Positions 11,236-23,818 of a stretch of DNA of 64,000 nucleotides are shown piece after piece; position 1 is the first letter of the stretch, and every line of letters starts with the position of its first letter. A program made the position numbers and the translations under genes. Under the pieces are notes generated by a model that searched no databases, was not told the DNA's origin, and saw only the letters and a program-made list of their open reading frames with translations. The stretch is from Arachis hypogaea (taxonomy: Eukaryota > Streptophyta > Magnoliopsida > Fabales > Fabaceae): contig NC_092052.1 of NCBI RefSeq assembly GCF_003086295.3, positions 27,131,427-27,195,426 of the forward strand, read 5' to 3'.

Positions 11236-11818
11236 AAAGGGTGACCATAGATGATATTCTGGCGATTGCATGATTGTGATTCTTCTGGGTTTAGTGCATG
11301 GATTTTTAACTCATTTTTTATCCATTATCTACTTCAATTTCAAAGTCCAACTGCTTTATTTTGTTGGACAGACATCCTACTTTTAATGTTCATATACTTT
11401 TTTATTTTGGACTTCAGCTTAATATCTAATACCGAAAAAAAATCTAAAACTTACCAAAAAATGGTTAACCTGATTAACAGGTTATGTTTTTTTAAATCCA
11501 AACCATTCATATATATAATAAATGAAGAGTTGAGATTTGGTGAATTAACAAGAAATGCAGCATTCCTACTTAACAAGAAGCGTTTAAGGATGACTCCTAA
11601 AAATAATGGCTAAAAATAATAAATTCTAATGACTAAATTAATTATGATAACTATATAAATAATATAAGTGTATGTGTCAATAACCAAATGTATTTTCTCA
11701 TGTTTTAATAAAAATATATATTAACAATTTTAAAGTAAAATTAAATAACCAAACATGGGTGGCATCAATAATATATACGTATGAATGATAATTACTTTCT
11801 GCGTGAACTTATTATTTC
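11236..11818. other. AT-rich intergenic stretch
   Basis: Between the MITE and the copia element. A 120-codon open frame at 11251-11613 exists but has no recognisable motif and the composition of non-coding DNA, so it is not called as a gene. Confidence 0.5.
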
Positions 11819-11823
11819 AGCTT

Positions 11824-12067
11824 TGTCAAAATCTTCACAACCCAGGACACTTTATCAAAGAGCTTCTGTAGAATTTGAGAGCTCAACAAAGTATGACACA
11901 ATGATGAACACAAAAAATTGAATTAGAGAGAAAAACATGAAAGTTGAAAGATGTTATTTGATTATATCACAATATGAATACACTTTCAACCATACACTGC
12001 ATCAATGTCTACATAGCAACTTATTTCACTTTCTAATTCTGTCTTAGTTATGCTATTAACCTTGATA
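11824..12067 (-). repeat. 3' LTR of copia element C (internally deleted)
   Basis: 244 bp. Its U3 end is mutated (TATCAAGG against TGTCAAGG in the 5' copy) and it lacks a segment present at about 16890-16965. It directly follows the GAGGAGAA polypurine tract. Confidence 0.92.
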
Positions 12068-12365
12068 TTCTCCTCAAATTTAGTGAGGATTTGGATCCTA
12101 AGCTAAGTTTGCTTTTGAATTTCTCAAAGAGATTTATTGACAACGACTTAGTAAAGAGGTCAACAACTTGATCCAACTTTTGATTTACTATGTCTTTAAT
12201 AAAATACAAGTGCATTTCCAAATGCTTACACCGACTGTATATAACTGAATTAGCCACAAATAAACAAGTTCTATTGTTATCACAATAGATTGTTGATGCC
12301 ATTGTTTGAGGAACTTCCAACTCTTTAAGTAGTTGCTGTGTGCTCATAATTTTAGTCTGTACCAA
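12048..12365 (-). pseudogene. Copia RNase H C-terminal fragment
   Basis: Reads LLKELEVPQTMASTIYCDNNRTCLFVANSV, SRCKHLEMHLYFIKD, LDQVVDLFTKSLS, the end of a copia RNase H. It runs up to the 3' LTR. Only about 255 bp separate it from the integrase fragment, so the entire reverse transcriptase was deleted or lost in recombination. Confidence 0.88.
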
Positions 12366-12620
12366 AGCTAGAGATTTATATTCACTCGAAACTATTTGAG
12401 AAGATGTATTTGGATTAGGAGATGCACACGGTATATTATTGGATGAAAAGTGAGTGATATTTTGTGAATGAGAGTGAATGGTTGAATAAAAAGGATCTAT
12501 GAATTGATGAATATGATTTTTTGGTTCTGGTATAGAATCAGAGATGCCACGAGTAATTGAATGAAAAGGAAAAAGGTGCTCATAGAACTCAATCTCTAGA
12601 AAGAAACATTTCTCTAGTCT

Positions 12621-13016
12621 TTAGATCATATAGAAAGTAGCCTTTAACTCCTTGCTTATGCCCCAAAAAATGCATTTTCTGGCTCTTGAATCAAGCTTTT
12701 TTCGATGAGCTGAAGTGGTGGCAGCATAAGCAAGACAGCCAAATACTCGAAAGTAGTTTATATCTGATAGTTTGTCATATAGAATTTGGCATGGGAACTT
12801 ATTTTTCAAAATTGTGCTGGGAATCCTATTGATTATGTGAATGGCTTGAGCACTTGCATAATTCAAAAAATATTTTGGAATATTTGCTTGAAACATGAGT
12901 TCTCGAGTCACTCCTAGTATGTGTTGATGTTTTCTCTCAACAATGCCATTTTGTTGAGGAGTTCCAACACAACCAGTTTGGTGGATAATGCCCATGGCTT
13001 CATAGTATGCTTGCAT
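12621..13016 (-). pseudogene. Copia integrase core fragment
   Basis: Contains [25 protein letters not shown], the integrase stretch with the last catalytic Glu in NGIVERKH, then [17 protein letters not shown] and [10 protein letters not shown]. The first part of the integrase core is beyond a stop and degraded at 13017-13350. The frame ends at 12621 and the reverse transcriptase that should follow is absent. Confidence 0.9.
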
Positions 13017-13356
13017 TTGGAATTCGAATCTATTGTCAGTTCAAATTTTTTTAGTTGTTTTGTTGAACTGAGTTTGGATTAGTGTTACAAAGCTCTTAAT
13101 TACGTCTCTGACTTCAGACTTTAATTTCATATAAAAAGCCATGTATATCTATTTCTATCATCCACAATCGTAAGGAACTATTTATGACCAGCAGTAGATA
13201 AGTGATTAATGGGTCCCTATATATCCAAATGAATCAAATCAAAATTATTTTTTGCCTTTGACAAACTGTGTCCAAATGTCAATCATTTTTGTTTTGAGAA
13301 ATGACATGAGTCACAGGTTTATTATAATGTGAGTTCTCTATGCAAACATAATATTT

Positions 13357-13860
13357 TTACACAACAACAATCTTATTCTTTGGTAAATGATCTAGTCTAC
13401 AATGCCAGATGTTATTATACAATTGTGTGGTGTCTCTTTTGTCGTGGTTGTGTGTGATAAGTGTTGCTGCTGGTACCTTGTTAGTTGACTGAGTTGGAGT
13501 TAAATTCTCAAAAGCATATAGTCCTCTCCTTTGCTCAGCTTGACCAATCATCTTCTTGGAAGAGCAATTCTGAATCTTGCAGCAAACATCATTAAAAACA
13601 AATTCACAATGAATGGAGCTAGTTACTTTAGAAACTGAAACCAAATTAAACTTAAATTCTGGAATGAAAAGGACACTGTTAAGAAAGAATGACTCTGAGA
13701 AAAATATGGTTCCTGCTATTGAGGTGTTGGTATGGGTTCCATCTGGGAGTTTGACAGTGATTGGATTAATATGGTGATATGATTGAAAGGCATCTAAAGA
13801 GAATGACACATGGTGTGTGGCCCCTAAGTCTATTACCTAGGCACTACTGCTAAACACATT
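13357..13860 (-). pseudogene. Copia protease and pre-integrase domain
   Basis: Minus-strand reading VIDLGATHHVSFS gives the aspartic protease site (usually D-S-G-A), preceded by a TAG where Trp is expected. It continues with LNSVLFIPEFKFNLVSVSK and ends in LYNNIWHCRLDHLPKNK, the GAG_pre-integrase motif (normally LWHxRLGH). Confidence 0.85.
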
Positions 13861-14109
13861 GAGAGACATTACGAAAGCTATACCTTGGTTTGATAGGAGT
13901 GATACCACCTGATTTGTTGTACCTATTGTCTTTTGTATTTGTTGTGCATCTGATTGTTGTAGCAGAGACAATAGGGTGCGTTTTTGCTCTAGGGTAAACT
14001 CTAGCTCAGCCTTACTGTCCTCTCCAATAGCGCTGTTGTTTGTATCAGGATTCTCTTCAGCAGCTACATTGTTGATGAAGCTTGTTCCACCTTGCTTGAA
14101 ATGAGTTGG

Positions 14110-15109
14110 CATTCCGTGTTTCTTGTAACACACGTCAACTAAGTGGCCAGTCTTACCACAATATAAACATTGTTTTGAAGATCATCTTCCTCTTCCTCTT
14201 CCTCTTCCTCTACCAGCTCCTCTACCACACCCCCTTCTTCTATTTGCTTGAGGAGTGTTGCTTGAAGCGCTCATGAGGGTTCTGGCATCGAGTATAGATT
14301 CAGTCTGATGTATTTGCCTTTCTTGTTGAAGTAGCAAGGAGAAAGCCTGGTCAATCTTTGGCATTGGCTTCATCAACATGACTTGAGACTTTACATGAGA
14401 ATAAACTTCCTTGAATCCTTTCAAGAATCGCACGACATAGGCATCTTCTCTGTACTTTCAAACAATCTCCAAACCACACGCACAATTAGTCGATGCACAC
14501 ATTACATAAGGGGGGTATAGGTCGTAGATTTTCATGTTCTTCCTAGATTGCCTTCAATTTGGTGAAGTATGTTATGACAGAGAGTTCACCCTGTTTGATT
14601 GCGCTTAGCTCATCATCAAGTTCAACCACCTTGAATATATCCCCTTGACTATACCGGTGTTTTAGGTCTCGCCACAAATCTGCTGCAACATCGTGCTAGA
14701 TCATACTTTGAGCAATTTCTAGTCTTAATGCCAAGGTTATCCAAGAAACAATGTAATTGTTGCATCTATCCCATGCTTCATACAACGGATCATTCACATA
14801 TGGTTTTTCAATTGAACCATCAACAAATTTTACCTTATTTTTCAACCTCAACGCTCTCCACATTGCTCTTTCCCAACTGTGGTAGTTTGAGGATGTCAAC
14901 ATCGTAGTGATCAGAGGGAATCCTGGACTTTCACTAGGATGCAGGTAGTATGGGCTCAACGGATCTGTGAGAAGACCCATGTTGTTTCTTGCATGTTGAG
15001 ATTGCATGATGTTGAATTGATTCATCAAATTTGCAAAGGTGTGCATGTCCATGTTTGGAAGCTCGTTTCTCTGATCTGGCATCATATGTATCAATGAATC
15101 CTTTAGCAT
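14110..15109 (-). pseudogene. Second copia gag (Retrotran_gag_3-like) with CCHC knuckle
   Basis: Opens MLKDSLIHMM... and contains YYLHPSESPGFPLITTMLTSSNYHSWERAMWRALRLKNK..FVDGSIEKP, the hallmark of the gag_3 family of copia elements, then DVAADLWRDLKHRYSQGD and DDELSAIKQGELSVITYF. An Arg/Gly-rich run at about 14185-14230 precedes the knuckle CLYCGKTGHLVDVC (CX2CX4HX4C, all four ligands kept). Stops at several sites. It belongs to another copia lineage than the gag at 15799-16660. Confidence 0.85.
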
Positions 15110-15795
15110 TCAAGATTCAAAACTTCTTCTCTAAACTCGTTGATCAGAAAACAATTGTTAGCATCGGGAAAACAGGAAATTGCTAAGATCATTGTAATCT
15201 CATCAATCTCTATCGTGTGAGTGAAGAGAAGAGGAAGAATTGGACAAAAGCGAAGAGAAATTGTAGATTGAAGAATTTGGAGAAGGATTGGATATCAGGA
15301 ATTGAATATCAAGGGTGTGAGGAAAGAAATTGAAATTGAAGTTGCGAATGAGGATATGATGCGTCAATCACAATCAGGAATCGAATATCTAGTGTTTAAG
15401 GCAAGAAATTGGAATTGAAGTTTTGAATGAGAATTCGATTTGATGCGTCAATCACCTCTCTCTCGCTGTTTGTTCGAATCTACTCGACCTTCAGATTTTA
15501 GCCTCCATGCTCACCGCATCATGATGAAAGGTGAGTTCGAGTTGCATCTAAAGGGAGTGACTCAAGAATTAATGGAGTGTGGGGAGAATGTTTCTCTACA
15601 CATTCTCTTGTTGAGAGAAATTGCAGAAATTGGATTAGTGATTGAACTTGCTCTGTCAATCACATGTTTGTGTATTTATACATAAGCTTGCTAAGGAGAC
15701 TAGTTGACTAACTATAAATAGAGTCAATACTAACTAATTCAAACAAACTTAAAGCAGTGCTAACTAATCTAATCATGCTTAAAGCTTGAGTTATC
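15110..15795 (-). repeat. Possible LTR/leader of a second copia element inside C
   Basis: Non-coding sequence between the two gags. On the minus strand it has a TATA-like TATAAATACA near 15678 and ends ...GCTAACA near 15155, as an LTR would, just before the second gag. No second copy exists in the window to prove its limits. Confidence 0.4.
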
Positions 15796-15798
15796 AAG

Positions 15799-16660
15799 TC
15801 ACATAGAGCGATTAATCTTCGTTTGTTTGCCATATAATTGACATTGAGATCGCTGATTATTGAATCGCCCACCATGACTAAACCGTTCTCCACGCCCTCT
15901 TCTTCGACCAGTTCTCCTATTAGAGTTAAACTGAGGATCTGAAGAAGTTTGTGCTAGATTAGTAAGAGCAATTTCAAGTCTTTTGAATCTATCTAACATA
16001 TCTTCGTATGGAAGTAAAAAAAGACTTAACTTCTTGAACTAAAAAGTTGGACATGCGAAATATCAATGCTGAGATATATCCTTGATATTTTTCTATGAGG
16101 CCATCTAAAATGGCTTGGATATGATCATCTTCTGTGAAAGGATACCTAATAGTTAGGAGTGAATTCACAAACTTTCGAATTGTGGCCAAATATTCAGTGA
16201 CATTTGACGTTTTCTTGACAGCTTGTAGTTATGATTTTAAACTCGAAATTTGAATTCTTGAGGAAGTAGTGAAATAAGAATTAATTTTATTCCATATTGC
16301 ATAAAAATGTGAACAATTTACTACCTTGTGCTTGAAGGTCACACTCATGGATGCAAGAATCCATGTCATAAGAGCTTTATCATTTTGCCTCTATTCTTTG
16401 AATTTGGTTGATTCTTTCTTGATTGAAGGAGTAGTTGATGGTGTTACAGAAGTGGCTTAGCTTGTTTTGTCATTCTGAATTTTCCTTTGCTTGACTAGCT
16501 TTTTCTGAATCAAATTGGGATGAGATTGTAGAGGGATCAAGATGATCTTCGAGTTCAAAACATTCAAGAGTGAGTAAAACAGCTTATCATTGAGACATTA
16601 TTTTCTTTAAGCTTGTCTTGGATCGAAACTATTGCATTCTTGGCGGTAGAGGTTGAATTT
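15799..16660 (-). pseudogene. Copia gag of element C (UBN2/Retrotran_gag_2-like)
   Basis: Decayed gag next to the 5' LTR. Recognisable parts are LMTWILASM...FKHKVV.C.HFYAIWNKI (about 16400-16280), VTEYLATIRKFVNSLLTI...DDHIQAILDGLIEKYQGYISAL (16210-16050), the Arg/Gly-rich RRTGRRRGRGERF stretch and a ruined zinc knuckle CQLYGK near 15840. Several stops and frame changes. The fold is the usual copia nucleocapsid precursor. Confidence 0.8.
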
Positions 16661-16693
16661 ACAAAAAGAAATGCCATGAATGCTTACAACTTA

Positions 16694-16706
16694 GCTCTTG
16701 ATACCA
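16694..16706 (-). other. Primer binding site, initiator tRNA-Met type (element C)
   Basis: The minus strand reads TGGTATCAAGAGC immediately after the 5' LTR. The usual copia site is TGGTATCAGAGC, so one extra A is present. Confidence 0.9.
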
Positions 16707-17023
16707 TGTCAAGATTTTCACAATCCAAGACACTTTACCAAAGAGCTTCAGCAGAATTTGAGAGCTCAACAAAATATGAATACAATGATGAACACAAGTA
16801 TTGAATTAGAGAGAAAGACTTAAAAGATGTTATTTGATTATATCACAATATGAATACACTCTCAACCATACACTGCATCAATGTATATATACTGTAGCGA
16901 AGGAAGCTTGGCATACACGCAAGCCAGAGCTATAACAGAAAACTAGAATCTGTTATGATTCTAACCAATAAATAACTAATTCCAATTTCTAATTCTAGCT
17001 TAGTTACATTATTACCCTTGACA
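16707..17023 (-). repeat. 5' LTR of copia element C
   Basis: 317 bp, reading TGTCAAGGGTAATAA... to ...AATCTTGACA on the minus strand. It aligns with 11824-12067; the 3' copy lacks roughly 75 bp of the U3-side sequence. Confidence 0.93.
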
Positions 17024-18599
17024 AGCTTACAAAATAATCAGTAAATCTTTAATTTATAGTAGAAAAATGAATCACTACTAATAATGTCCCTCTTAAGTTT
17101 CTGTACTAGCTAGTTTAATTTTTTGTGTCTCATATTCAATTATTCAGTAGTTGGATTTTCCAAACGTGCAGCTCACATGATCTCCACAATTTTTGTACGT
17201 GGTTTGGTATTACTATTTTTCATACATTTCATCAATGTATTCAATAATATTTTTTCTGATGGAAATATTCAATGATAATAATTAGTTCTTTAATTATTTC
17301 TATTATTTTTTCATAAATAAAATTTTTAAAATAAAAAACACTGAAAGCGAAAATAAAACTAAATGAGCGCAAAACTCCTCCACAAGGTTCAAGCTTGTGT
17401 CTGTTCATAGAGGAATCATATTTGGTTACTATTTATTTGTTCTTAAAAAATACTAAGTAGTAGTAATTTGTGCTACTTTTTTTTTTTTTTCAATTAAAGG
17501 AGTTAATTCACATACAACTTCAATTCTAGAGTCAATTAGAATGATATTTAAATTGTTCGAACGATATCAACCATCACTTCACTCATGTGCATTAAGAAAT
17601 AACCAAAGAAATTTAAAGGGAGAAAAAAAGAAAAAAAGAAAAGTAAAGTACGACCTAACGGGATACCAAGAGTCATAATAGGCATATTTTTTAAAAGGAT
17701 ATGAACCAAAATAAATTGTCATACTAGAAGAATAACTCTAGGTAACCTCTAAAAGTCACTAAGATTTGGATGCAAAAAATCGACAGCGTTTGTGTTTAAT
17801 TTCAACCGGTAATGTTCATTATTGATGACTTCATTCAATCGACAAGGACCTCATGGGTGTGTGTCTATATGAGTACAAATTTTAATTTGATTAATAATTT
17901 CCTAATGTTTTCTCCGTCTTGAAAATAAAACATGCCTTTACATATATAATAGATATTATGATATATCAACCAATTAATATGGCTTCCCTAGTTAGCCAAA
18001 AGTCACTATGAACGAGGACATCAAAAACTTAAAATAAGATTAACCAATAACCGTATATACTTTATCAAAAATATTTTTTTAATATTAAAATTAACTATTA
18101 AAATTAATTATTATATATTTATGTATAAATTTATATATTATTTAATTTATTTTAATATATATTTTATACTGAGAATTAATTTTAATTACTGCTTTTAATA
18201 TACACATGAGTGATACTTTATATGTGCACATAATTAAATTGGATGATATAGCCTTAGGGTTTTCTAAAAGCCGTGGAAACCTGGCTGCATATATAAATTA
18301 AAATCGAATAGCTCAGTTGAGTTTAAATTAAGGTATACCTTTTCACTCTTACTAATAATTTTTATTTAGTATTTCTTTTACCAAAAGTTGTGGATTAAGA
18401 TAGATAGCAACATTAAAACAAAATTAAAATTGATAAGATATTGAAATTAAATAACGGATAACGTATAATCCAAAAGAATAAAGAGCTAATATTAGTCAAC
18501 ATTTTTTCTTTTTAAATTAATAGAAGTTAATTTTTTAAATAAAGTCACTGATTATAGAGTAAAACACTTAAATAAATCAAGGAATCACCAATATTATTC
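17024..18599. other. AT-rich intergenic stretch
   Basis: No gene seen. Bases 18072-18190 look like a decayed relative of the MITE at 20455-20578 (repeated AAAATTAA and TATTTAATTTATTTTAATATATATTTTATACT-type sequence). Confidence 0.5.
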
Positions 18600-18654
18600 A
18601 ATAGTCCCAAAATAAAAAACGTTACGTAGATGTCTCAATGCATACATTTATGTA

Positions 18655-18885
18655 AATCGAATTGATTTAATTCGAATTATACATTCTGGTACTAAATTAA
18701 ATCAATTTGATTCGAATTAGTAGAATTATTGGTAAATTGAGATTATTTGATTTGAATTATCAAAGATGGATATTCGAAATATAGCCCATGAGTAGTAAAT
18801 CGAATTAACTAGATTCGATTTACTATTGAAGAACCCATATATATTTAGTAAATCGAATAAGCTTAATTCGATTTAGTACTGATAC
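18655..18885. repeat. Cluster of AAATCGAATT / AATTCGATTT inverted motifs
   Basis: Six or more copies of TCGAATT or its complement in about 230 bp, often as local palindromes (for example TAAATCGAATTAACTAGATT facing ATTCGATTTACTA). It looks like the remnant of a palindromic repeat or MITE; no target duplication was found. Confidence 0.6.
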
Positions 18886-19260
18886 AGATTATTAACATTT
18901 ACTATTTTTAAGTTAATTGTATTAACTTTAAAACATAAATGTCAATAAGAAAATACCTCCCATTTGGATTCAAATAAAATATAAAAAAAATCAAAATGAA
19001 TAAGAATAGAAATCCAATTTTTGTGTTTTACTTCAAATTCCAGAAAATCTATATTTTTATAAATATATAAATTTAAAACAGAACAATAAATAATTTCCAA
19101 AAATTTACTAAAAATCATTGTATGACTCATTAGCATCTAAAAAATTATTATCGGGAGTTTTGATGTTGAAAAAGTTAATATAAAGTATAGTCCTCCAAAG
19201 TGGCATAAGAGTTAAAACTTGATTTTTTTTAGAATAAAAAATAACAGATAATTATACAAT

Positions 19261-19519
19261 ATAAAAAGACTAACTATATTTATACAATATATAATTTAAA
19301 ATTTTAAATGTATTATTTCTCAAAGTTTAAATATATTTATACAATATATAAATTTTAAATTTTAAATTTAAAGTTTCTCAAAATTTAAATATATTTATAC
19401 AATATGTAATTTAAAACTTTCAATTAACTTTAAAAAACTTTGAGAAACTTTAATCTTTGATAAATAATACATTTAAAGTTTTAAATTACATATTGTATAA
19501 ATATAGTTAATCTTTTTAT
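19261..19519. repeat. Foldback repeat with 58-bp inverted arms
   Basis: The arms 19261-19318 and 19462-19519 are inverted copies with about 4 mismatches. Between them, three direct copies of a TTTATACAATAT-containing unit occur at spacings of about 68 bp. It is a MITE-like foldback; the transcript would form a long hairpin. No ORF. Confidence 0.85.
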
Positions 19520-19744
19520 ATTATATTAAAATTGAATATGTCTAATTTAATTCTAAAATCTAATTTAAAGAATAAGAATTTTTTTTATATTTATTAAAAA
19601 ATTATAAAAATTATATTTTTAATTAATGTGAAACTCACAATACATTCATCCGTGTTAAGAATTTTTTGTCAGTTTAAAGTAATAAACAACAACAATAAAA
19701 TTTTGTCTCACTAAATAAGATCAGTTTAAAATAATAAAAAATAA

Positions 19745-19746
<2 letters not shown>

Positions 19747-19779
<33 letters not shown>
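19747..19779. repeat. (ATT)n microsatellite
   Basis: About 11 uninterrupted ATT repeats. Confidence 0.95.
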
Positions 19780-19856
19780 AAATAAAGAGACTCAAATTCG
19801 TAATCTTTTAAGTGAGTATAGAGAGATTTAATACTATTTGAGCTATGATTCATTGG

Positions 19857-19859
<3 letters not shown>

Positions 19860-19931
<72 letters not shown>
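19860..19931. repeat. Compound (ATT)n(AGT)n microsatellite
   Basis: About 14 ATT units followed directly by about 10 AGT units. The flanks here and at 19779 both carry a GAGACTCAAATTCGTAATC-like segment that recurs near 20720. Confidence 0.95.
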
Positions 19932-19932
<1 letters not shown>

Positions 19933-20454
19933 TATGAACTAGATAAATTACATGTAATGTTAGGTGTAATTGGCCAAAGCTTGTATCCCATGTATGTGAC
20001 TGCAAAAGAGGGCAGGTGGATGATAGTTATTTTTTCCTAATGTATGTATGTGAAACTTTACATACTTAAAAAATATTTCATGAAAGCGACTTTGAATTTG
20101 GTTTTCTTATTTCAAGTCCAATTAAATGTACCTCGCTCTATACAAAAACTTATAATCTTCATGTTTCTTTCTCTTATTAAATAGTTACTATCTAGCTATC
20201 TATCATATCCTTTCATAAGTTTTCTTTCATTTCATTTTTATTTTGAAAGATATGGTTATCAGATATTATATATTATTGGCTAAGGTTCTTATCTGTTTCC
20301 ACATGGAAACGCGGCAAACATACATTGAATGGCAATAAAAAGTTTGTATGTGAAATGACAGATAATGCACAGTATGGGGAACTCTTATGTATAATATATC
20401 TTTCTTTGTGTACCTTAGTGTTTGTATGTATATTCATATTAAAAAATATTATCC

Positions 20455-20578
20455 TACACTAAAATTAATTTTATATATATATATATATATATAATTTAAT
20501 TTATTTTAAATATATATTTATATTTTAATATATATTTTATACTAATAATAACTGACTTTAATAATTAATTTTAGTGTA
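20455..20578. mobile_element. Short MITE, 124 bp, TACACTAAAATTA ends
   Basis: The terminal inverted repeats are TACACTAAAATTAATTTT at the left and its complement with few changes at the right. The interior is an AT microsatellite and TTTAATTTATTTT sequence. No clear target duplication, so the superfamily is left open. Confidence 0.7.
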
Positions 20579-23454
20579 CATATAACATAATAATTTATAT
20601 ATTATGGTTGCAAGCATTATTAGTAAGATTTTTGTATGCGTATTTTATATTTGAGCCTATGGTAATCCAGTATTGTATCTTCGTGATATATTTAATTTTT
20701 TTTTTTTTACTAAAGATAGGTAGAGATTCGAATTTGTAATCTTTTAGGTGAATATATGGAAACTATGCTATTTGAGCTTTAACTCATTAGCTTCTGATAT
20801 ACTTAATTAAAATATTAAATTACGGTTAAGTTATATATATTACAATTACAAAAATATTTGAAAAATAATAAAAATTCAATTAAAACAGTAAGAATTATCT
20901 TATATTATATGTTTAGTTACTATTAAAATATATAATTGAATGATATTAATTATAATAAGTGTCTAACTATGGATGTTAGATACAATAAAAATTTCATTAT
21001 TTGAAGACAGAAGACACATAGTACGGATTTATTATTCTTTAAAAAAAATGTGTGACCGACAGATATGTTATAATTATAAGTATATATAAAATGACATTTG
21101 AAATTGTTGGGCACAAGGATAATATATAGTGAGGGAGTTCAAAAACTGGAGATATATATATATGTGTGTGTGTGTGTTTTTTTTTTTTTTTTAAAGGATT
21201 AAGTTAAAAACATGATATGTGGATCTAAAATTTTAAGATGATAGGTTTATGATTTTCTTTTAAATATATACTATTACTTTAGGTAAACTTAATAACAATG
21301 CAAATATAGTTAAACAATGGAATGTGAGTGTTATTTAATTTCATGCATGTGCTAAGAGAAGCCAAATCCACCGAACTGGAAACAGATCAAGTGCAAGTGT
21401 TGAAGTTTTTATGGCAATACTCTCTAATAATTTATACATCAATGGAAGTTATTAAAGAAGTTCTATTATGCCTCCTCTAGTATAGCATATGCTCTTTTAT
21501 ATATACTAACAGTTGAAAAGGCACTATCGTACTTATTTAGTTGTTTCTTTTATTATTTTTAAAAAAATTAACTTTTATATTTTATTTTAAATTTATAAAT
21601 TTAATAAAATAATTTAAAAGATAAAAATAAAAAATATTTAATAATAAATATAAAATTTTATAAATTATTTAATTTTTAAAACGTATAAAATTTATAAATT
21701 AAAATTAAATAAATAAAATCAAAATAAATATTTATAAAGTTACAATTATAAATATTATTAAATTTGTTTTTTAATAATATTTAATTTAAAATAAAGATAA
21801 AAAATTTATATTCAAAATACTTTTTAAGTTTTTATCTTCATGCATAATTTTAATAGATAAAAAATATCTAAATCGTAATCTAATATATAGTACCTTAGAA
21901 TAAAAGACTGTCATTACTTTTTATATTAGATTGTTACTATATAAGTATCAAATTTGCTTTTATTATGCACATTAATTAAATTATATTTTATTATTTCATT
22001 TTGTATATTTTAAAATTATGCCATTATATTATAAGGATGACATTATTTTTCATAATTTAATATGAATCTTTTTACTATTTTATTTTTCATTTGAATACCC
22101 CTCCATAAAAAACGGTTATTTAAAGTGAATCAATATATAAAGAGAAATAGAAAATTTTATCTTTTTATTTATCCTAAAAATTAAAAATTAAATTTAAATA
22201 ATATTATTTCCTCTATAATAGGTATTTTTAAATTAGGTAATGCATAAAAGGTCATATCTTGTTATTTATCCTAAAAGTTAAAAATTAAAGTTAAATGATA
22301 TTTTTTTAACAAAATTAAAATAAAACACAATAAACATAAAGATTTAAAAAAAATTGTTCTTATGTATGAGAACATTACGATTTATTATATTGTATATTAT
22401 CTTTGTATTACAGAATAAAAGGTGAAATTCTATAATTTTTTTATTATTTATTTTTTTCTTTTAGTAGTTATTCATTAATAAATGTTGAATTAACGATTCT
22501 GTTTACTATATTTCAATATGTTTATTTCATTTACATTTATTAAGCTATCTAACACCGTCGCTAATCAAGAAAAAAAACCGCCGCCAATTCGCGCCTCCCT
22601 TGTATATATAATTAATAATTTAGAAAATTAAATTAATATTTTAATAGACTATTAGTAGGCGCAGGCTTTTTTGCATCTTTTATATGTTAATCAAGTAATA
22701 AGTGCTATATGCTAAACAAATGATATTATAAAAGATAAAGTAAATAATTTTTTGTAATATAATTCATTTATTTTAGTTTAATTTAAAAATAAATATTTAT
22801 GTATTCAAATTTTAAATATAATACTTTATATAATTAATAATTTAAAAATAAAAAATAATATTATCCATTATAAAGTAGTTATAAAAAATGAATTAACAAA
22901 ATATTTATGAGACTTCTTCGGTTCATCATTGATAAGTATAAATATGTTTAAAAAAAATAAAAAATGCATATCAGATAAAAAAATCATTTCTTTCTTAAAT
23001 TAAATTGATGAGAGAAAAAGACAAAGCATTATCTTTGTACGTAAAAAGTTAGAGACAAATTAAAAAGGTAAAAGAATGATGAAAATATTGACTGGGCAAG
23101 GAAATTAAAGAAAAAAAAGATATAGGTGAAAGTTATACGTGAATTCATAATTGCAATAAAATTTGTACAATGGAGGCAATACAATCGAAGATGTTGAAGG
23201 TAAAAAAAGGATGGCAGCAAGAGAAATATAGCAAATGTATCAGGCTATTAAAAGAGAAGCAGCAAGAATGATTGAAATTAAAAAAAAAATATATATATAT
23301 TCTTTATGATTAAAAAAATAACTCTAATAGAATAATTAAAATGAGGCTAAACTGTTGGTCAGACCATAAGAGTATAGTGCTCATAGACATGCCCAAAACA
23401 CGATACAAACAAAGATTAATATAAAACTAACCAAAACATATTTAAACGAATATC
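20579..23454. other. AT-rich intergenic stretch
   Basis: No coding signal. It has an (AT)n(GT)n(T)n tract at about 21151-21194 and many short AT-rich repeats. GCCGCCAATTCGCGCCTCCC at 22581 is the only GC-rich spot. Confidence 0.55.
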
Positions 23455-23818
23455 TCAAAATATAATAAGATTCATAAAAAAATATTTATCACCACTGATT
23501 ATTCTACACTTATTGGCTTCTAATTATTCTTTTTCTCATTTCATATATGGCCCCAAAAATTAACATTTTGGCATAGTCGTTATCTAGTTTAAGACGTCAT
23601 AAAGACTTATTTAAATAGTTATTTCATACAGAGAAGCATTTCAAAGATAAGTAAGGAGAATAAAAAAAGGGGGAACAATTAAAAAGAGAGATTGTGGGAG
23701 TAAAAAATTGAACAGAGGTTATGTGTGATATTTTTGTAACTGTTAGTGAAATAAATAAATGCAAAATAGTTTTGAATTATGTTTGTGGGATTAAAATAGG
23801 AAATAGAAAATTGGATAC

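Larger units (their letters stand above)
11824..17023 (-). mobile_element. Ty1-copia retrotransposon C, chimeric and lacking reverse transcriptase
   Basis: LTRs at 16707-17023 (5') and 11824-12067 (3') are flanked by matching 5-bp repeats AGCTT (17024-17028 and 11819-11823), so the ends are sound. A tRNA-iMet primer site abuts the 5' LTR, and a GAGGAGAA purine run abuts the 3' LTR. In minus-strand order the interior holds a gag with zinc-knuckle remnant (16660-15800), a non-coding stretch, a second and different gag with its own CCHC knuckle (15109-14110), protease, pre-integrase and integrase (13850-12621), and the RNase H end (12365-12048). The reverse transcriptase is missing. Many stops; not autonomous. 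Confidence 0.92.

Noticed and set aside
11251..11613. Open frame of 120 codons (MIFWRLHDCDSSGF...)
   Set aside because: No recognisable motif, hydrophobic AT-driven composition, no promoter or splice context; probably chance.
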